Assembly (NCBI GenBank): GCA_040285825.1
Contig: JAUPSS010000001.1
Span: 496,001-560,000, forward strand
DNA: 64,000 nt
Reading direction: 5' to 3'
DNA from: Eukaryota sp. TZLM1-RC
Lineage: Eukaryota > Metamonada: BaSk clade
The stretch's first letter is position 1; each line of letters opens with the position of its first letter. The position numbers and the translations under genes were made by a program. Below the pieces are notes generated by a model, which was not told where the DNA came from, did no database searches, and saw only the letters and a list, made by a program, of their open reading frames with translations. This document shows positions 21,407 to 32,750 of this stretch, piece by piece.

Positions 21407-21839
21407 TTTTATTAGTGTGTTTTTTGTATTTTATTTGTTGTTTTGTGCTTTTATAAATCACTATGGTTTATGGAAATTCATGCCTGACAGAAATCTCAAA
21501 ACAGATGATGAATTTGTCAGCGCGCATGATATATCCATTCGACGAAAATATTCTGTTGATTTTATAGCTTTTAGCCATCAATTTTTGATCTTCAATTGTT
21601 GTATTTCACAAATAGATTGAAGATTTGTTTGTTTTTTGAATAAAAACTGTTGACGTTAGCTTTTGGTGCAAAAATTTTTGTTCTAACAAAATCTAATTTA
21701 AAGAAAGTTGCAAATGATATGATTATACTCAATTTTGTTGAGAAGTAAGCAAAAAGGCAAAAAAAAACAATTTATGTTGTGATGTAAGACGTCTTATGTC
21801 TCAATTTCTTCTTACAGCCAAATTATACTTAGAACTGTC

Positions 21840-22375
21840 CAGCTTCAGTTCGGAACTGGTTCAGTTCAATTCAGGTTCAAGAATGATAGGTTCAGGTTCC
21901 GAACTAGTTTGAACTGGTTCTGAACCAGTTCACCCAATGTCTCACATTGTTTTTCTACTACTGTTTATAACTTGTATTCAGTTATTGCAATGACATAAAA
22001 TAAATATAAAATATCCAGTAATTAATAAATTTATGCTGATTTTTTGCTTAATTTGGGTTTTCAAACCGTCAATTAGAAGTTTATATTTTGCAATGGGCTT
22101 CTGTCTGATTATCTTTCTGTTCAAGCTACCTCAATCACCTGTGAACAGTTATTTAGCTCAGCTGGTCGCACGGTTACTGAATACAGAGCCTCATTGTGTG
22201 AGGTAGTGTCGAAGCATTGGTCTTTGTAAAGGAATGGTGGAGATTTTTAAGAAATTAGTTTGTGTTGTTTTCAAAGTAACATTTGTTTTAAAAAGACTAT
22301 TCTTTTATTATACCGGTGCGGAACTGGTTCAGTTCAGTACAGGTTCCAAATTTATTTCTGAACTGAGCTTGGACA
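21840..22375. mobile_element. hAT transposon remnant flanked by GAACTGGTTC motifs
   Basis: Positions ~22,083-22,218 (+) encode a C-terminal hAT transposase dimerisation segment: QATSITCEQLFSSAGR followed by TVTEYRASLC, close to the hAT A/P-S-x-x-x-E-R-x-F-S-x-x-G hallmark. It is flanked by GAACTGGTTC-type repeats at 21,843-21,932 and 22,318-22,372. The left block includes a perfect 10-bp palindrome, GAACTGGTTC-T-GAACCAGTTC, at about 21,911-21,931. The rest of the transposase is gone. Confidence 0.7.
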
Positions 22376-22471
22376 ATCCTAATTATACTACTAAATACAG
22401 TTTACAGATGTTCCTGTAAACCTTGGAAAGGGAAATTTCTATTGATTCGAAATTGATTTTCCAACAACAAA

Positions 22472-23482
22472 ATGTCGAAAATTTCTTCTCAAACAACAAC
22501 GTTTTACTCAACTACAGATGAAGTACTTCATCAAGTCGACGTTCTAACAATCGATCAAAATGTACTGTCGATGTGTAGGTTCTGTGGAATTCGCACGCCT
22601 GAAGCCACGCATCAAGTCTGCTTAAACAAAAACTGTCGTGACAGACACATTCATGCATGTGAGAACATCATGGCATGTGGGCATCTCTGCAATGGTTGCA
22701 TTGATCACACCTGCTTCTGTCTTCGTTGTGAAGAAGTGTCGAATGATCTCTGATCCATCTGTTTCACTGATTCATTGTTCATTGCTCCGTGTGTAAAGTT
22801 GAAATGCGGCCATGTGTTTCACCCAGCATGCATCTTACAACAACTGCGTTATGGGTATCAGACTCCTCATATCTCTTTTACTTACGCCAAATGTCCACAG
22901 TGTAGGTCCATGATTGAATCCAATGATATAGAAATCAAACACGAAATCACTACATCGTTGAAGGTTCTCCAAATGGTGAAGGACAAGGCGCTACGCAGAC
23001 TCCATTATGAAGGTGCTGACAGTAGTTGAAGGTTAAAAGACCCTACAGATGAGTATTATCAGAGGCCTGTTGAACTTGCCCTTCATAAATACCTTTACTC
23101 TCAATGCTGTGAGTGTCGTGTTCCATTTTTTGGTGGGACACGGGAATGTGCAGGAAACAGCAATGAAGATAATGACTTCAACCCAACCACACTGAAATGA
23201 TTGTCGTGTAAGACACCAAATCAGCAGACTTCTTGCTCTGTTCATGGTACTGATGCAATACAATGGAAGTGCATGTTCTGTTGTGAAGTGGCTGCATGGA
23301 ATTGTGGACATCATTACTGTGAAGCTTGCCACCGAAGATCTGGTCAAGTTTCCAACTTGTTGTCCTCTGGAAGACTCCCACCTTGTCCAGGTTCCTCTTG
23401 CACAACCAAAATCAGGCACCCTCAACCAGGAGTTTGTTTCTGCTTAGGGTGTGGTCTCTGTCAGGAAATTAATGATTTTTGA
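22472..23482 (+). CDS. RING plus tandem-Cys (MYCBP2/Highwire-type) E3 ligase module, frame interrupted by three TGA
   Basis: A single frame from the ATG at 22472 to a TGA at 23480 is broken only by TGA at 22751, 23027 and 23198; there is no frameshift, TAA or TAG. The order matches the C-terminus of MYCBP2/PAM/Highwire RING-Cys-relay ligases: a Cys-rich lead (ACGHLCNGC), a RING (ICF, CGHVFHPAC, CPQC), KALRRLHYEG, then the tandem-Cys region with CSVHGTD, HYCEACH and a final LGCGLCQEINDF. The first TGA replaces RING ligand C1, giving x-S-I-C. The third TGA sits before L-S-C, the first position of another CxxC pair. It is either a young pseudogene or TGA is decoded as Cys/Sec. Without the giant MYCBP2 N-terminus, this would be a stand-alone RCR module. 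Confidence 0.7.
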
Positions 23483-24252
23483 TCAATGTTGAGATTTAAA
23501 ATCAACCATAGCATTACAATTGGTACAGTGAAAAGTTTCAATTGGTAGGGAAAAACAAAAAAATGATTGTCTACTTGGGAGAAGCGATTGTTGTAAATTA
23601 CACAATAGGCGAGACTTTGCAATTTAAAACTTTGTATTAGCAATGTGCTTGAACTTGGTTGATCAAAGGAAGGTTTGGTTTGAATCAAGAATTGGAATTA
23701 TCTGTAACAAATAGTACACAATGGCAAATTTTAAACAACCTTAGTTTTTATGACTCTACCATCTCTGTCTTCTGCTTCTCACTGGCATTTAGTTTCCTAC
23801 TATAATATAATATTTCTAGAAACACTGACTGTGAATCTAGGATCAGAAGTTTGAAGAAGTTCCAATATCATATCATTCACTACATGGACTACCCTTTTGA
23901 TTGTGTTAATACTTCATGTGAGAAATTTATGATTGTATTTCAATGATCCACAGTAGGTCCTAATTAAATATTGTGAAAGGTGTAGTTTATTTTGTTTTCA
24001 GTTGGTCGTTTCATTCGTTTTAGTCAACTAAATTCAAATTTATTGTTAAGAATGCGAATAGAAGAAAATTGTATCACATAGCATAAGTTTAGATTAAAAG
24101 TATGGCGAAATTTGTGTGAATCACATATATAGTTGTAATTGATCAGCTGAAAAATTATGTCTTGTTTATAAATCAAAAACCAGCAGGTCCAACTCGAAAA
24201 TCAAACCTTAGCCGTTACCTTAAGTCAATTGTTCTTGATAATTGACAATTGC
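23483..24252. other. AT-rich spacer, nothing recognised
   Basis: About 770 bp downstream of the RING frame. It would hold any 3' UTR element such as a SECIS, but I could not establish one by eye. Confidence 0.4.
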
Positions 24253-26043
24253 TCACAAGTTTGAATTTTTGCAGTAAAGAACAAGACGATTTGTAGCCTG
24301 TTGATTGGAATAGGTTGATAGATTTTGTAATTGTTTCTTTCTTCTTTTAATACCTTGGCGTTTTTTGCTTCTGATTTCTGGAAGTTGTCTTTTTTTATAA
24401 AACACCTTTTGTGAAATTTGTTCTGGGGTAATAGTTACAGCAGGTTTTGGAGAAACACAGTGCATTAAGTCATACTGGTTAGGGTCAATGGCAAATATTC
24501 TTTTATCTTTTAACTTCATTTTTTCGACGTTTTCAGCAGACATAGAATGTATGTATCGTTCTTGGTACGTTAACGTCTTGGAGGTAAAATTCTTGAAAAC
24601 ATTCCCATCAACCAGGTCTTTACGAATTAAGACCACGGAACAAGCAATCCCGTCTGTTACAATTGAGGAAAAACTGAATTGAAAGCAACTTTTAGTCTCC
24701 CGTTTGTAAGAATTTAAAACCTTATCAGTTAGTATTTCGGTAAAAACTGGTGATCTTATGTCATCTGCTCTCCCTTTGAACTTGCTAAATCTTTCGTTGA
24801 GCCAATGAGTATCGAATCTTATATGCTGTGGAGTCAATGTAGTTGTCAATGGAAAAGGATTACTGACTGACAAAGGTTTGCCATCCTAGGAACAAAATGA
24901 TTGAATGGTTCTGTTAATATATAGCATGAGAGAGAAATTTCAATGGCTTGGCAGATTGAGTATAATAAAAAATTTTACCCTCAATAAAAGTGGGAATTAA
25001 ACAAAGTTTCACATAAGCAAAAAACATCAAAGTAAACTCTGATTGGGGAAAGGGAAAAACAATGTGATCCTTGATAGGAAGTTCATCAAAGTTTTCACAG
25101 ATAATGGCTTCCCTGGCTTTGTTGAGTTTAGTCAATAATTCTTCCTTGAAATACTTTTCGTGAATTTGTTCTAGTCTGAGCTTCTTCACAACGATAATGT
25201 TTAACTAGCGAAAAACGTATTCATGAAAGTGTATGCTGAGATTATTGCCATAATTAATGGCAATTTGTTTGGCTGTGTAGTGCGAAACTCGATCCATTGA
25301 ATTATTATCTGGAAATTGAATCCTTCTTTGACCAAGCTCATTATCAAGATTGTGTAGAATTGGATGAAGAAATTCAAGTAATTAAAACTAATTTTCTGTT
25401 TCAAAGTGTAATTCAAAATATCCATATCTTTAATTACTTTTTTGGCTTCAATCTTTGACAGTTCCAAATCAGAAATATTTTTGTTTGACTTTGCAACAAA
25501 CATCCGTCTTAAAACTGATTGATTGATTCGCTAAAATCTGGTAGTTGAATTGAGAAATCATTAAAATCGAAATAGGTAACATAGTCGTATTCATGCATTG
25601 AATACGCAATTTCGATTGTGGAAAACGTTTCTTCAATCTAAAGGGCATCAAAATCATAATCATCCATCAAATCAATTTTTAACTTCCTATACTCAGTATT
25701 TTCATATTGACACAGCAAAAAAATTTCAAGGAGGGATTGTTCCTCTGACAGTGGCTAAGTGGTTTTTGTGAACACACTTATAAATCAAAGTTCGCTTGTC
25801 ATAGTCCTTGATTGTTGTATTTATTTTTCTTTTTACAACCTTTATTGGAGGTTGTTCGACAATAGATTGAAAATGATGATGAAAAAAGCGCAGTCTCATT
25901 TCATCAAAAATACGGATTACTTGTTGTAGATTTTCAGCCAGAAATTCTGTATTATCATTTCGCCACAATTTAGTAGTTTTGATTTGTTCTAACAGTTGAG
26001 CAAATTCTTTTTTTCTTTCAATGGAAACTGTAGTTAATACCAA
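24253..26043 (-). pseudogene. Fanzor2 copy Fz-B, N-terminal half to RuvC-I, frame-broken
   Basis: The minus strand carries Fanzor2-like sequence in several frames: ~26,043-25,726, 25,663-25,201, 25,189-24,914 and 24,873-24,253. The last piece is the clearest. It reads LTPQHIRFDTHWLNERF, then FSSIVTDGIACSVVLIRKDL (the T-D-G block before RuvC) and RIFAIDPNQYDLM, the RuvC-I Asp. In RuvC-I the usual Gly after Asp-Pro is Asn. The sequence stops shortly after, so RuvC-II, the zinc ribbon and RuvC-III are missing. At least three frame changes and stops make it inactive. Family: eukaryotic OMEGA nucleases related to TnpB. Confidence 0.75.
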
Positions 26044-26271
26044 CCTTTGTTTACAATTTTTTATGAAAAAGTCAAGTTCTACTGTTGAAATGAAATTGTG
26101 AATTTCATGTTGAAACAGTTAAGAAAATACATTTTCAATGCTATTTATTCTTCCTCTAACAATATACAAAGACTGAATTACCTTTCTTAAATCTATAGTC
26201 ATAAAAGGTCCTAATCCAGTTTCGCTAAACCATTCTTTAAACCACAGAGGGCTATGAGAAATATAATCGTT

Positions 26272-26970
26272 TTAATTGGAAAACTTTTTCAATTTGCAAC
26301 AAATCACAGCGTTGAACAAAACAAGGAAGAAAAATTCGTCTGTGTTGTAGCCAATAAGTAACCCAGGCTTAATCTTAATCAATAAGTCAATAACTGAATT
26401 AATCATATCCTTCTCTGATGAACATAAGTGAATAGAACAGTCCTCTGATTGAGGAATCACTTTTGTGGAGAAGATGTGTGACTCTTCCGAATCTTCATAT
26501 ATAAATGCCAGAGTAATCATAATGAGAGAATTTTCGTGAGGATTTGACAGTAGTTCCTCTCTGTATGTTTCATGTTCTTCTTCAATTTCAGGAATTTCGG
26601 CATCAGGTTCTTGAAACAAAACAGTGGGTTCTTCAAAGGAAAAGTTTAGACTGTTAGGTGACTTTTGCGATTTTGAAATAATATTCACATCAAGACATTG
26701 GGTGTTGGTAATGACTCTTCTCAACGCCAAAAAACAATGTAGCGTATGAGTAGCTTGAGAGACATTTTCAATAGTGCATAATTGTCTTTTTTTCTATTCA
26801 GGAGTGAGTCTAGATCCAGTGTGAGAATGACGTTTGAAGATAGTTTTAGAAGATGTAGAAAGCAGCGAAGTAACACGTTCTCTGTCTTCTTCTGACCTAA
26901 GAAGAGGTACAGAGTATGAAACGGTGGGTGGGTCAATACCCAGGTTCAGCGACACAATGGGCGGAGAGTG
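26272..26970 (-). pseudogene. Coding-like fragment, possibly family-B DNA polymerase (Rev3-like) exonuclease region
   Basis: The minus strand shows two linked open stretches in shifting frames. The upstream part contains GIDPPTVSYSVPLL and EEDRERVTSLL and meets a TAG near 26,798. The downstream part (26,730-26,272) ends in DMINSVIDLLIKIKPGLLIG followed by YNTDEF, which resembles the exonuclease region of B-family polymerases (D-P-D-x-x-x-G-Y). The match is weak and from memory. The upstream end abuts the inverted copy of the Fz-A 5' flank. It could be a captured host fragment, a spliced gene whose introns I failed to place, or element cargo. Confidence 0.35.
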
Positions 26971-26972
26971 TC

Positions 26973-27165
26973 TAACATGTAATAAGAATTATGAGCTTCT
27001 TTATCAAATTTTACACTTATCACCCCATTTTCGACTTCTGGTTGTATTGATCTGGTAGGTTTTTAACCCTCGACTTGGTTCTGGGAGTTTTTTAACCCTC
27101 GACTTGGTTCTGGGAGTTTTTGACACTTTTCTCACACTTTTCTCATTCCTTTTCTATTGTCAGCA
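26973..27165 (-). repeat. Inverted second copy of the Fz-A 5' flank with a 29-bp tandem iteron
   Basis: Reverse-complement match to ~4,975-5,135. AACCCTCGACTTGGTTCTGG occurs twice at a 29-bp spacing (from ~27,065 and ~27,094), where the Fz-A copy has related blocks. It marks the upstream end of the minus-strand Fz-B locus. Confidence 0.75.
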
Positions 27166-27394
27166 TTGTTGACATTATGTTCGTTTTAGGATTTCGTCCC
27201 AGAAAATTTTAAATAAAATGTTTATTAATTTTTTGAGTTATTTTCATAAAAAGAATCTTTATCGCGTTTATAATAATAAGGAATGTTTTCAACTATGACT
27301 GTTGAATATCAAGCCCAACAACTGTCTAGGGGTGAAAAGAGGGTTTAAACCCTATTAAAGATAATATTTTACAATTATGTGCTCAATTCTATAA

Positions 27395-28582
27395 CACAAG
27401 ATTCCCTCTTTTAATCACAGCAAACACAATCTTCTATCCTATATCAACACTATTCCAGACCTTCCGGATTCTGTTTCCTCTGGGGATACACGTCATCTCA
27501 ACTTCTTTGTAGATTCACCTCTCCCATTCCTTCTATCTCTGTCATTGTCCCCAGATGATTTATCTCGTGCTCTTACCCAACTAGAAACCATCATCTCCTC
27601 ACCATCACCATCATGCCCCCCTTCTTGTCCTCGTTGCACTGCCACATCCCTTTTCCTCACAGAATTAAACCACATTTTACTCTCTTCGTGGGACCAAGTT
27701 CAAGCCACCTCTATCAAGGAATTACTCACTCTTGCTGACAATCTCGTCTCTTTTGATGAGGTTAGTTCTATGGTGCTCTCTATCGTAAACAAACTGGTTT
27801 TGATGATTGTTTCAACGAAATTCTTAGTGAGTCTCGAATTTTCAACGCATTTTTTGTCAATTTTGAGCCAGGTTTTTGACTTAATTGTGAATACCTTTGG
27901 TTTTAACCAGTGTATTGGGGTTTTTTCACAGATGTTTCCCCAATATTCGATGTTTTTGCCTAGTTTAAGCTTTCAATCATTTATGCAATCAAATAGCGCC
28001 ATTATTGACCCATGTCACGTGTACATCACGTCATTAGCAGCAGTTGATTGCTCTATTTTAGTCAAGTTTAGGGGTTTAATTAAGAACTTATTTGGGTTAA
28101 ATTACGTTGTGAGGTTAAAATTGAGCAATTTAAACAATTTAATTTGCTTTTTATTCAGTATTTCTAATTGTAATTGTTGGAATTTTATTCAAGGTAAATT
28201 GACTTTGTTAGTTGTCAAGGCACTTGACAAGAGCAATATTTCGTGGGTTGAGCTGTTTTTGTCAGTTTCCTTGTTGACAAGTTTGTATCTTTGCTCGAAA
28301 ATATCTGTTTTGCCTTATTTTTCTCGCAAACTATCTCAATTAATTTACGAAAAAAGGTCTACCCCTTTAAACCATTTTTATTCAGATTTAACCCAAAGTC
28401 TGAAGATTTCCTCTAATTCGCAGCATTTGAATGTATTTAAAATGGCTTTTCATTATTTACTTGTAAGGTTAATAAAACTAAAAAAGAAATCAGAAATTCG
28501 TCGATTTCAACAGTTTTTTAATGACCTTATTAATATATCAATATTTGATGAATTAGTCTTTGAAGTTTTCGGAATTAATTAA
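27395..28582 (+). CDS. Unknown helical protein, about 345-395 aa, 5' end uncertain
   Basis: The frame is open from 27,395 (after a TAA) to TAA at 28,580. There is no ATG near the front; the first in-frame ATG is around 27,770. A CACAG at 27,416-27,420 could be an acceptor of a short intron, so the true first exon may lie upstream. The product is Leu/Ser/Phe-rich and helical, with a Pro/Cys cluster (SCPPSCPRC) near the start. It has no membrane signature strong enough to call and no family I recognise. It follows the Fz-B flank repeat and may be a host gene. Confidence 0.5.
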   Translation, partial: HKIPSFNHSKHNLLSYINTIPDLPDSVSSGDTRHLNFFVDSPLPFLLSLSLSPDDLSRALTQLETIISSPSPSCPPSCPRCTATSLFLTELNHILLSSWDQVQATSIKELLTLADNLVSFDEVSSMVLSIVNKLVLMIVSTKFLVSLEFSTHFLSILSQVFDLIVNTFGFNQCIGVFSQMFPQYSMFLPSLSFQSFMQSNSAIIDPCHVYITSLAAVDCSILVKFRGLIKNLFGLNYVVRLKLSNLNNLICFLFSISNCNCWNFIQGKLTLLVVKALDKSNISWVELFLSVSLLTSLYLCSKISVLPYFSRKLSQLIYEKRSTPLNHFYSDLTQSLKISSNSQHLNVFKMAFHYLLVRLIKLKKKSEIRRFQQFFNDLINISIFDELVFEVFGIN

Positions 28583-29575
28583 TTAATTTTGCTTTAGTTT
28601 GTTTATAAATTCTGTGTATGTGTTTTTTCATATTTTAACCTTGACACTTTATTTAGAGTTTCTCTTGGGGGCCTTTTTGAAAATGTTTCTAGTTCTAAAT
28701 TAACTTTATCATCTAAATTATCACTGACTTTTGCACGTATATACTGCTATAACGTACATTTTTGAGTTTATGTCTATAACCGAAACGATTTGTACATTAA
28801 TGAAATAGATTTTGTTACCGTTTTTATGGTAAATGTTGTGGTTTAATTTTCCATTCTTCTTTCGAAAAATAATCGTAGCATTGGTGTAACAAATGGTGAT
28901 GTATTTGACCGATCTCTCTTTTAAGGGAAAAACATACATGTTTCATAATTTTTGCTTACATTGACGATTTTTCCCTTATTGGGTAAGTTGATCTACTACA
29001 TCCAGCTCCCCAATAATTAATTAATTAATTTTTAATTATTAATTTGCATAAAAATTGATTCATAATCTTTAAAATTGTAAGAGCGTATTGAATTTAATGC
29101 AAATGAAAATGGTAAGAGATCCAAACAATTATCTACAATATACTCTCAATCATTGTGTGAGCATTGACCTAAACTGTTTGGAAAGTTGATACATACTCTA
29201 TTATGGTGGTTGGCAATTGAATTTCTGAAGCGGTAATGTCATTTGAGACACACACTCATGATTGCCATTTGGGATAAGTATCAGAAAAAAAGAACGGAGA
29301 TGAGTATGTTGGTCAAATTACACATCCAAAGTTAGTTAGCCCGAATGTTCGGAATTCTAACAGTGATCACAGCTGTCGAAAAGTAAACAAAAAACCCACC
29401 AACGGCTACAAAAACAATTTAAATTTGAATTGCAATGGTTCATACACGGATGCTATCTGGTCATCCTTTTTAATTTTTGACGCGGAATGTTGACAACCAA
29501 ACTAGAGCAATTATTAATTTTATGGAATTGTACAAACAGATGATTATTCTATTTCATTATTGTTACAAAGAAAAA
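28583..29575. other. About 1 kb AT-rich spacer
   Basis: Contains an ATTA-rich tract near 29,015-29,045. No gene, RNA or repeat family was recognised. Confidence 0.45.
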
Positions 29576-29579
29576 ATTT

Positions 29580-30964
29580 GTTTGGACAAAAATATTCTTC
29601 CGTTCAGTTTTTTGCTCAAGATTACTACTTGGAACAATTGAAGCATAGTGAATCAGAAGGAATTGATTTGGTTGATAGAACGCCGGCCACAATTGATACT
29701 GGAATGTGAGTTAAAATCAATACCATGGCCGAAAAGTGTCAATTACTTGTCAAAATGATGAATATGTATATCTATATGTCAAATGATGAATAAATTTTTG
29801 TTGGTGAAAATTTCAGACCCCGAAAAAAGCAGAAAGGAGATTCAGAAACAGAAGAATTAAGTCATGTGATCTAAAGATGGAGCTATGGGAAAACCATCCA
29901 ACAAAGAGAACAGCAAAGCGAAAACCCAAAGATTTTTACAACAGATTCTGTTATTGTCAAGGTGAAAGAAATTTTGATTTGAAAACCATGCGTTTCCACA
30001 AGATAGATCAAAATATGTTAGAAAAAACTCAATGTCTAGATGTGATGTATTACAGAGGCTACAACTCAATTTTCTGAAATGGCAACACTGGGCGAAGGCA
30101 GATCAGCTGAACTTACACAAATCAAAACGTATATCGAAGCAAAAGAATTGTTCAATCTAAGAACTCGAGAGTTCTACAAGCAACCTTGGTTTAGAAAAAG
30201 ACGTCAGCAGCTTTTATCAAGCAGAAGAAGATCAGAAGACCAAATGATTGATCAATTCAGAAAAAAATTTGGACTTCCTTCTGATGTTGCTATCGGATTT
30301 GGCGATTGGAGACATGCTGATTTAGGAATCAAAAGTTGGGCACCTACTGTTAAAGAAAGATCTTTGAGCTAGTTGCTCAAAAAGCCAAATATACAGTCTT
30401 GTTTATTGGTGTATGCCGAAGTTGATATTGTTTTGCTTGTGCCAAATTGGGTCAAATCGGGATGAATTCTGAAAAACATGGTGTCAAAAGGCCTAAACCT
30501 GTGAATATAAGACGTTTGAGGAGAAGAAGAAAATATTTGAAACGGTTGTATGAAGGAGTCGAAAGACATTATAGTTCAAAATACGAAGAGGAAAAGTCAA
30601 CAGTAGACGCAAATTCAATTCCTTGGGGACTACGGAAGATGCTCAAGGTGTAAAACTTGATGGGATAGGGATTTTAATGCAGCCATCAATATTCAAGAAA
30701 TCATGAAGGCTAGGTTGCGTAAGGATAATAGACGTATAGTATTGTGTAGAGATAATAGGGACTAACATTTGAATAAATAAAACGATATGACAAACAAATA
30801 ATATAGCTGATAATACAACTTTATCATAACTTAAACTTAAGATCATAACTTATCTGGTGGGATAGGGATTTTAATGCAGCCATCAATATTCCGGAAATCA
30901 TGAAGGTTGAGGATTTCACAATCCTCTTTGATGCCCTAATTAACCCTCTGCGACCTCAATTCTG
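29580..30964 (+). pseudogene. Fanzor2 copy Fz-C, C-terminal half, with a duplicated RuvC-III end
   Basis: The clearest piece is 30,079-30,372, with FRKKFGLPSDVAIGFGDW, the block before RuvC-II. Downstream in a shifted frame come CFAC and RCSRC, then WDRDFNAAINI (RuvC-III R-D). The frame is broken by shifts and stops, including TGA at 30,658 just before WDRD. About 200 bp later (30,856-30,905) the RuvC-III segment occurs again as WWDRDFNAAINIPEIMK and runs on to its own stop at 30,964. The second copy shows Trp where the first has TGA. The copy is dead. It ends next to the HTH gene. Confidence 0.75.
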
Positions 30965-31010
30965 ATTGATTGCGTTACAGGTACATAGACAACAAGCATC
31001 TTGCAGATCG

Positions 31011-31634
31011 ATGCCTCGTCATAAGTTCCATCTCAACGAACCTGATCTTCTATATCTTCACCGGAAAGGTGTTTCTTTAGACGAAGCTGCCAGATTACTT
31101 GGCTGTACACGACAATGTGTGACATCGAGATGCAAGACATTGGGCCTTTTTTTATGGAATTCTGGTGATGAACCACATTCGCCTTCTGGAATGTTTTCAC
31201 AACAAGTGAAGTATCCGATACAGGAACGAAGAGCTATTTCATTACCACGGGACGGCTATCTAACGGAAAGTTATCCTCAACACATATCAGAAACAATTGA
31301 AGAGAATCCGATTCGTCCTCCTCCATCGCCAGTTTCAGCTGAACAGCTACACCAAAGGTCCCAATCTGTTCTTCCTTCACGAGAAGAAAGATCCGTCAAT
31401 TTCAAGAAACCTCCAAAGAATTGGACAACCTCTGTTGATATGGCTAAACTGGAAACATCCACTTGTCCTAATCCACAACTACCCTCTAGATTGTCACGAA
31501 GTGACCCACTTATTGCCGAAGAAAAACTTTTCCATCTATGTAGACTCCCTGAAAGGACAAGAGAACAGGAAGCTGATCACCGCCGCCGAATAAATCTTAT
31601 ACTTCAGAACTGTGAAGCAAGTGACTTAGATTAA
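31011..31634 (+). CDS. Small helix-turn-helix DNA-binding protein
   Basis: 207 residues from the ATG at 31,011 to TAA at 31,634; the frame is open a little upstream, without an ATG. Residues ~5-45 form a resolvase/homeodomain-like HTH: DLLYLHRKGVSLDEAARLLG then CTRQCVTSRCKTLGL. The remainder is disordered, Pro/Ser/Arg-rich, with a charged C-terminal helix (EKLFHLCRLPERTREQEADH). It could be a host regulator or the DNA-binding protein of a transposon. It starts ~45 bp after a Fanzor2 remnant, but the same-strand proximity may be chance. Confidence 0.6.
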   Translation: MPRHKFHLNEPDLLYLHRKGVSLDEAARLLGCTRQCVTSRCKTLGLFLWNSGDEPHSPSGMFSQQVKYPIQERRAISLPRDGYLTESYPQHISETIEENPIRPPPSPVSAEQLHQRSQSVLPSREERSVNFKKPPKNWTTSVDMAKLETSTCPNPQLPSRLSRSDPLIAEEKLFHLCRLPERTREQEADHRRRINLILQNCEASDLD

Positions 31635-32164
31635 TTCTACCTGTATTATCAGTATTTTTTGAGCAGTGTACATAATTGCAAACTATTGAACGTTTATTGA
31701 ATGTTGTTTCATTATAAAACTCTTACATATTAGCTTATTAAGTTTATTTTTGTGTAAATCTACTATAGGTGTCACCTTTTAGTGTGAATTTCTATCAAAA
31801 CGCACTTCTGGCTTTTTGGACATAAAAAAGTAAACACTATTTCTTCCCGATTTCAACATTATTTAACATTGAACTAATGAGCTATTAACTAAAGATGAAC
31901 AAAATATTATTAAATAAATGCTAATGTTTGTCGTTGTCTACTAATATTTTTGCACTGTTTGAGATTCGCACAAACGCTACTTTTGCTCCTTTGAGATCGA
32001 AAAATGAAGTACTATGGCTCCTTCCCAATAATGTAGAGTACAGTACAGTAAACGGTGTAACTAGTCCGGTGCAATAATTAAAGGAACAGCTTTATGTTTG
32101 CAAAAATTCTGCTGCTCGTTTAGTGTATTCCGCTGATTCGCCGTTATCTAACGCCGAAAAAAGA

Positions 32165-32530
32165 AGATAAAAAAATATGAAGAACCTTTGGCACAGTTAG
32201 GTAGAGTGGAACATGTGAAATATCAGTTTGTGCCGTTTACAATTTCTCTTTTTGGCAATATTGGACCTTCAGGGTTGCACTTTTTGGAAAATTTTAAAAA
32301 AGTGTTACTGAATAGGTCTGGTAAAACAATGAACTCCACTTTCTGGTTAAATAGAATTGTTTTTTGCATTTTCAAGTCTATTCCTACAATGATTTCAAAG
32401 GCAGTTTTAGCTATTGGTGTAGAATATGAACGTAATGCTGTGAGTAGGTTCAGTAATAGTGACGCTTGTTTGGAGGATATTGAATTCTAGATGGTTATTT
32501 TGATCTCAATAAATATGAGTTCTGAAAAAA
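32165..32530 (+). mobile_element. 5'-truncated non-LTR retroelement fragment (copy a)
   Basis: Encodes the last ~100 residues of a domain found after reverse transcriptase in some non-LTR elements (FVPFTISLFGNIGPSG, LNRIVFCIFKSIPTMISKA). It is followed by AATAAA and a short A-tract. It is nearly identical to the minus-strand copy at 53,165-53,565, and both are truncated at the same point. Confidence 0.65.
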
Positions 32531-32590
32531 AAGCTTTATTAATTAACAAAAACTAAATTTAAATTATTGCTACGCCATCACACGTGATTT
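32531..32590. repeat. 60-bp direct repeat, left copy
   Basis: About 85% identical to 33,591-33,650, exactly 1,060 bp away. Both contain TCATCACACGTGATT. Confidence 0.7.
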
Positions 32591-32750
32591 GATGTCCTCA
32601 TCTAACACCACCCCTTCTCTACTTCACTTCTTTAGTGATGGCAAATTCCTTGTAAAAGGATTGAGTACAATAAATACGGCTCTTCATTTGGGGAATCACT
32701 GCCATAAACATTCAGCACGTCTTCAAGGCATGAGTCAAAACAGTTGTTGA

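Noticed and set aside
27284-27420. A first exon MFSTMTVEY... spliced to the unknown gene at the CACAG acceptor
   Set aside because: The available GT donors give the wrong phase or in-frame stops.
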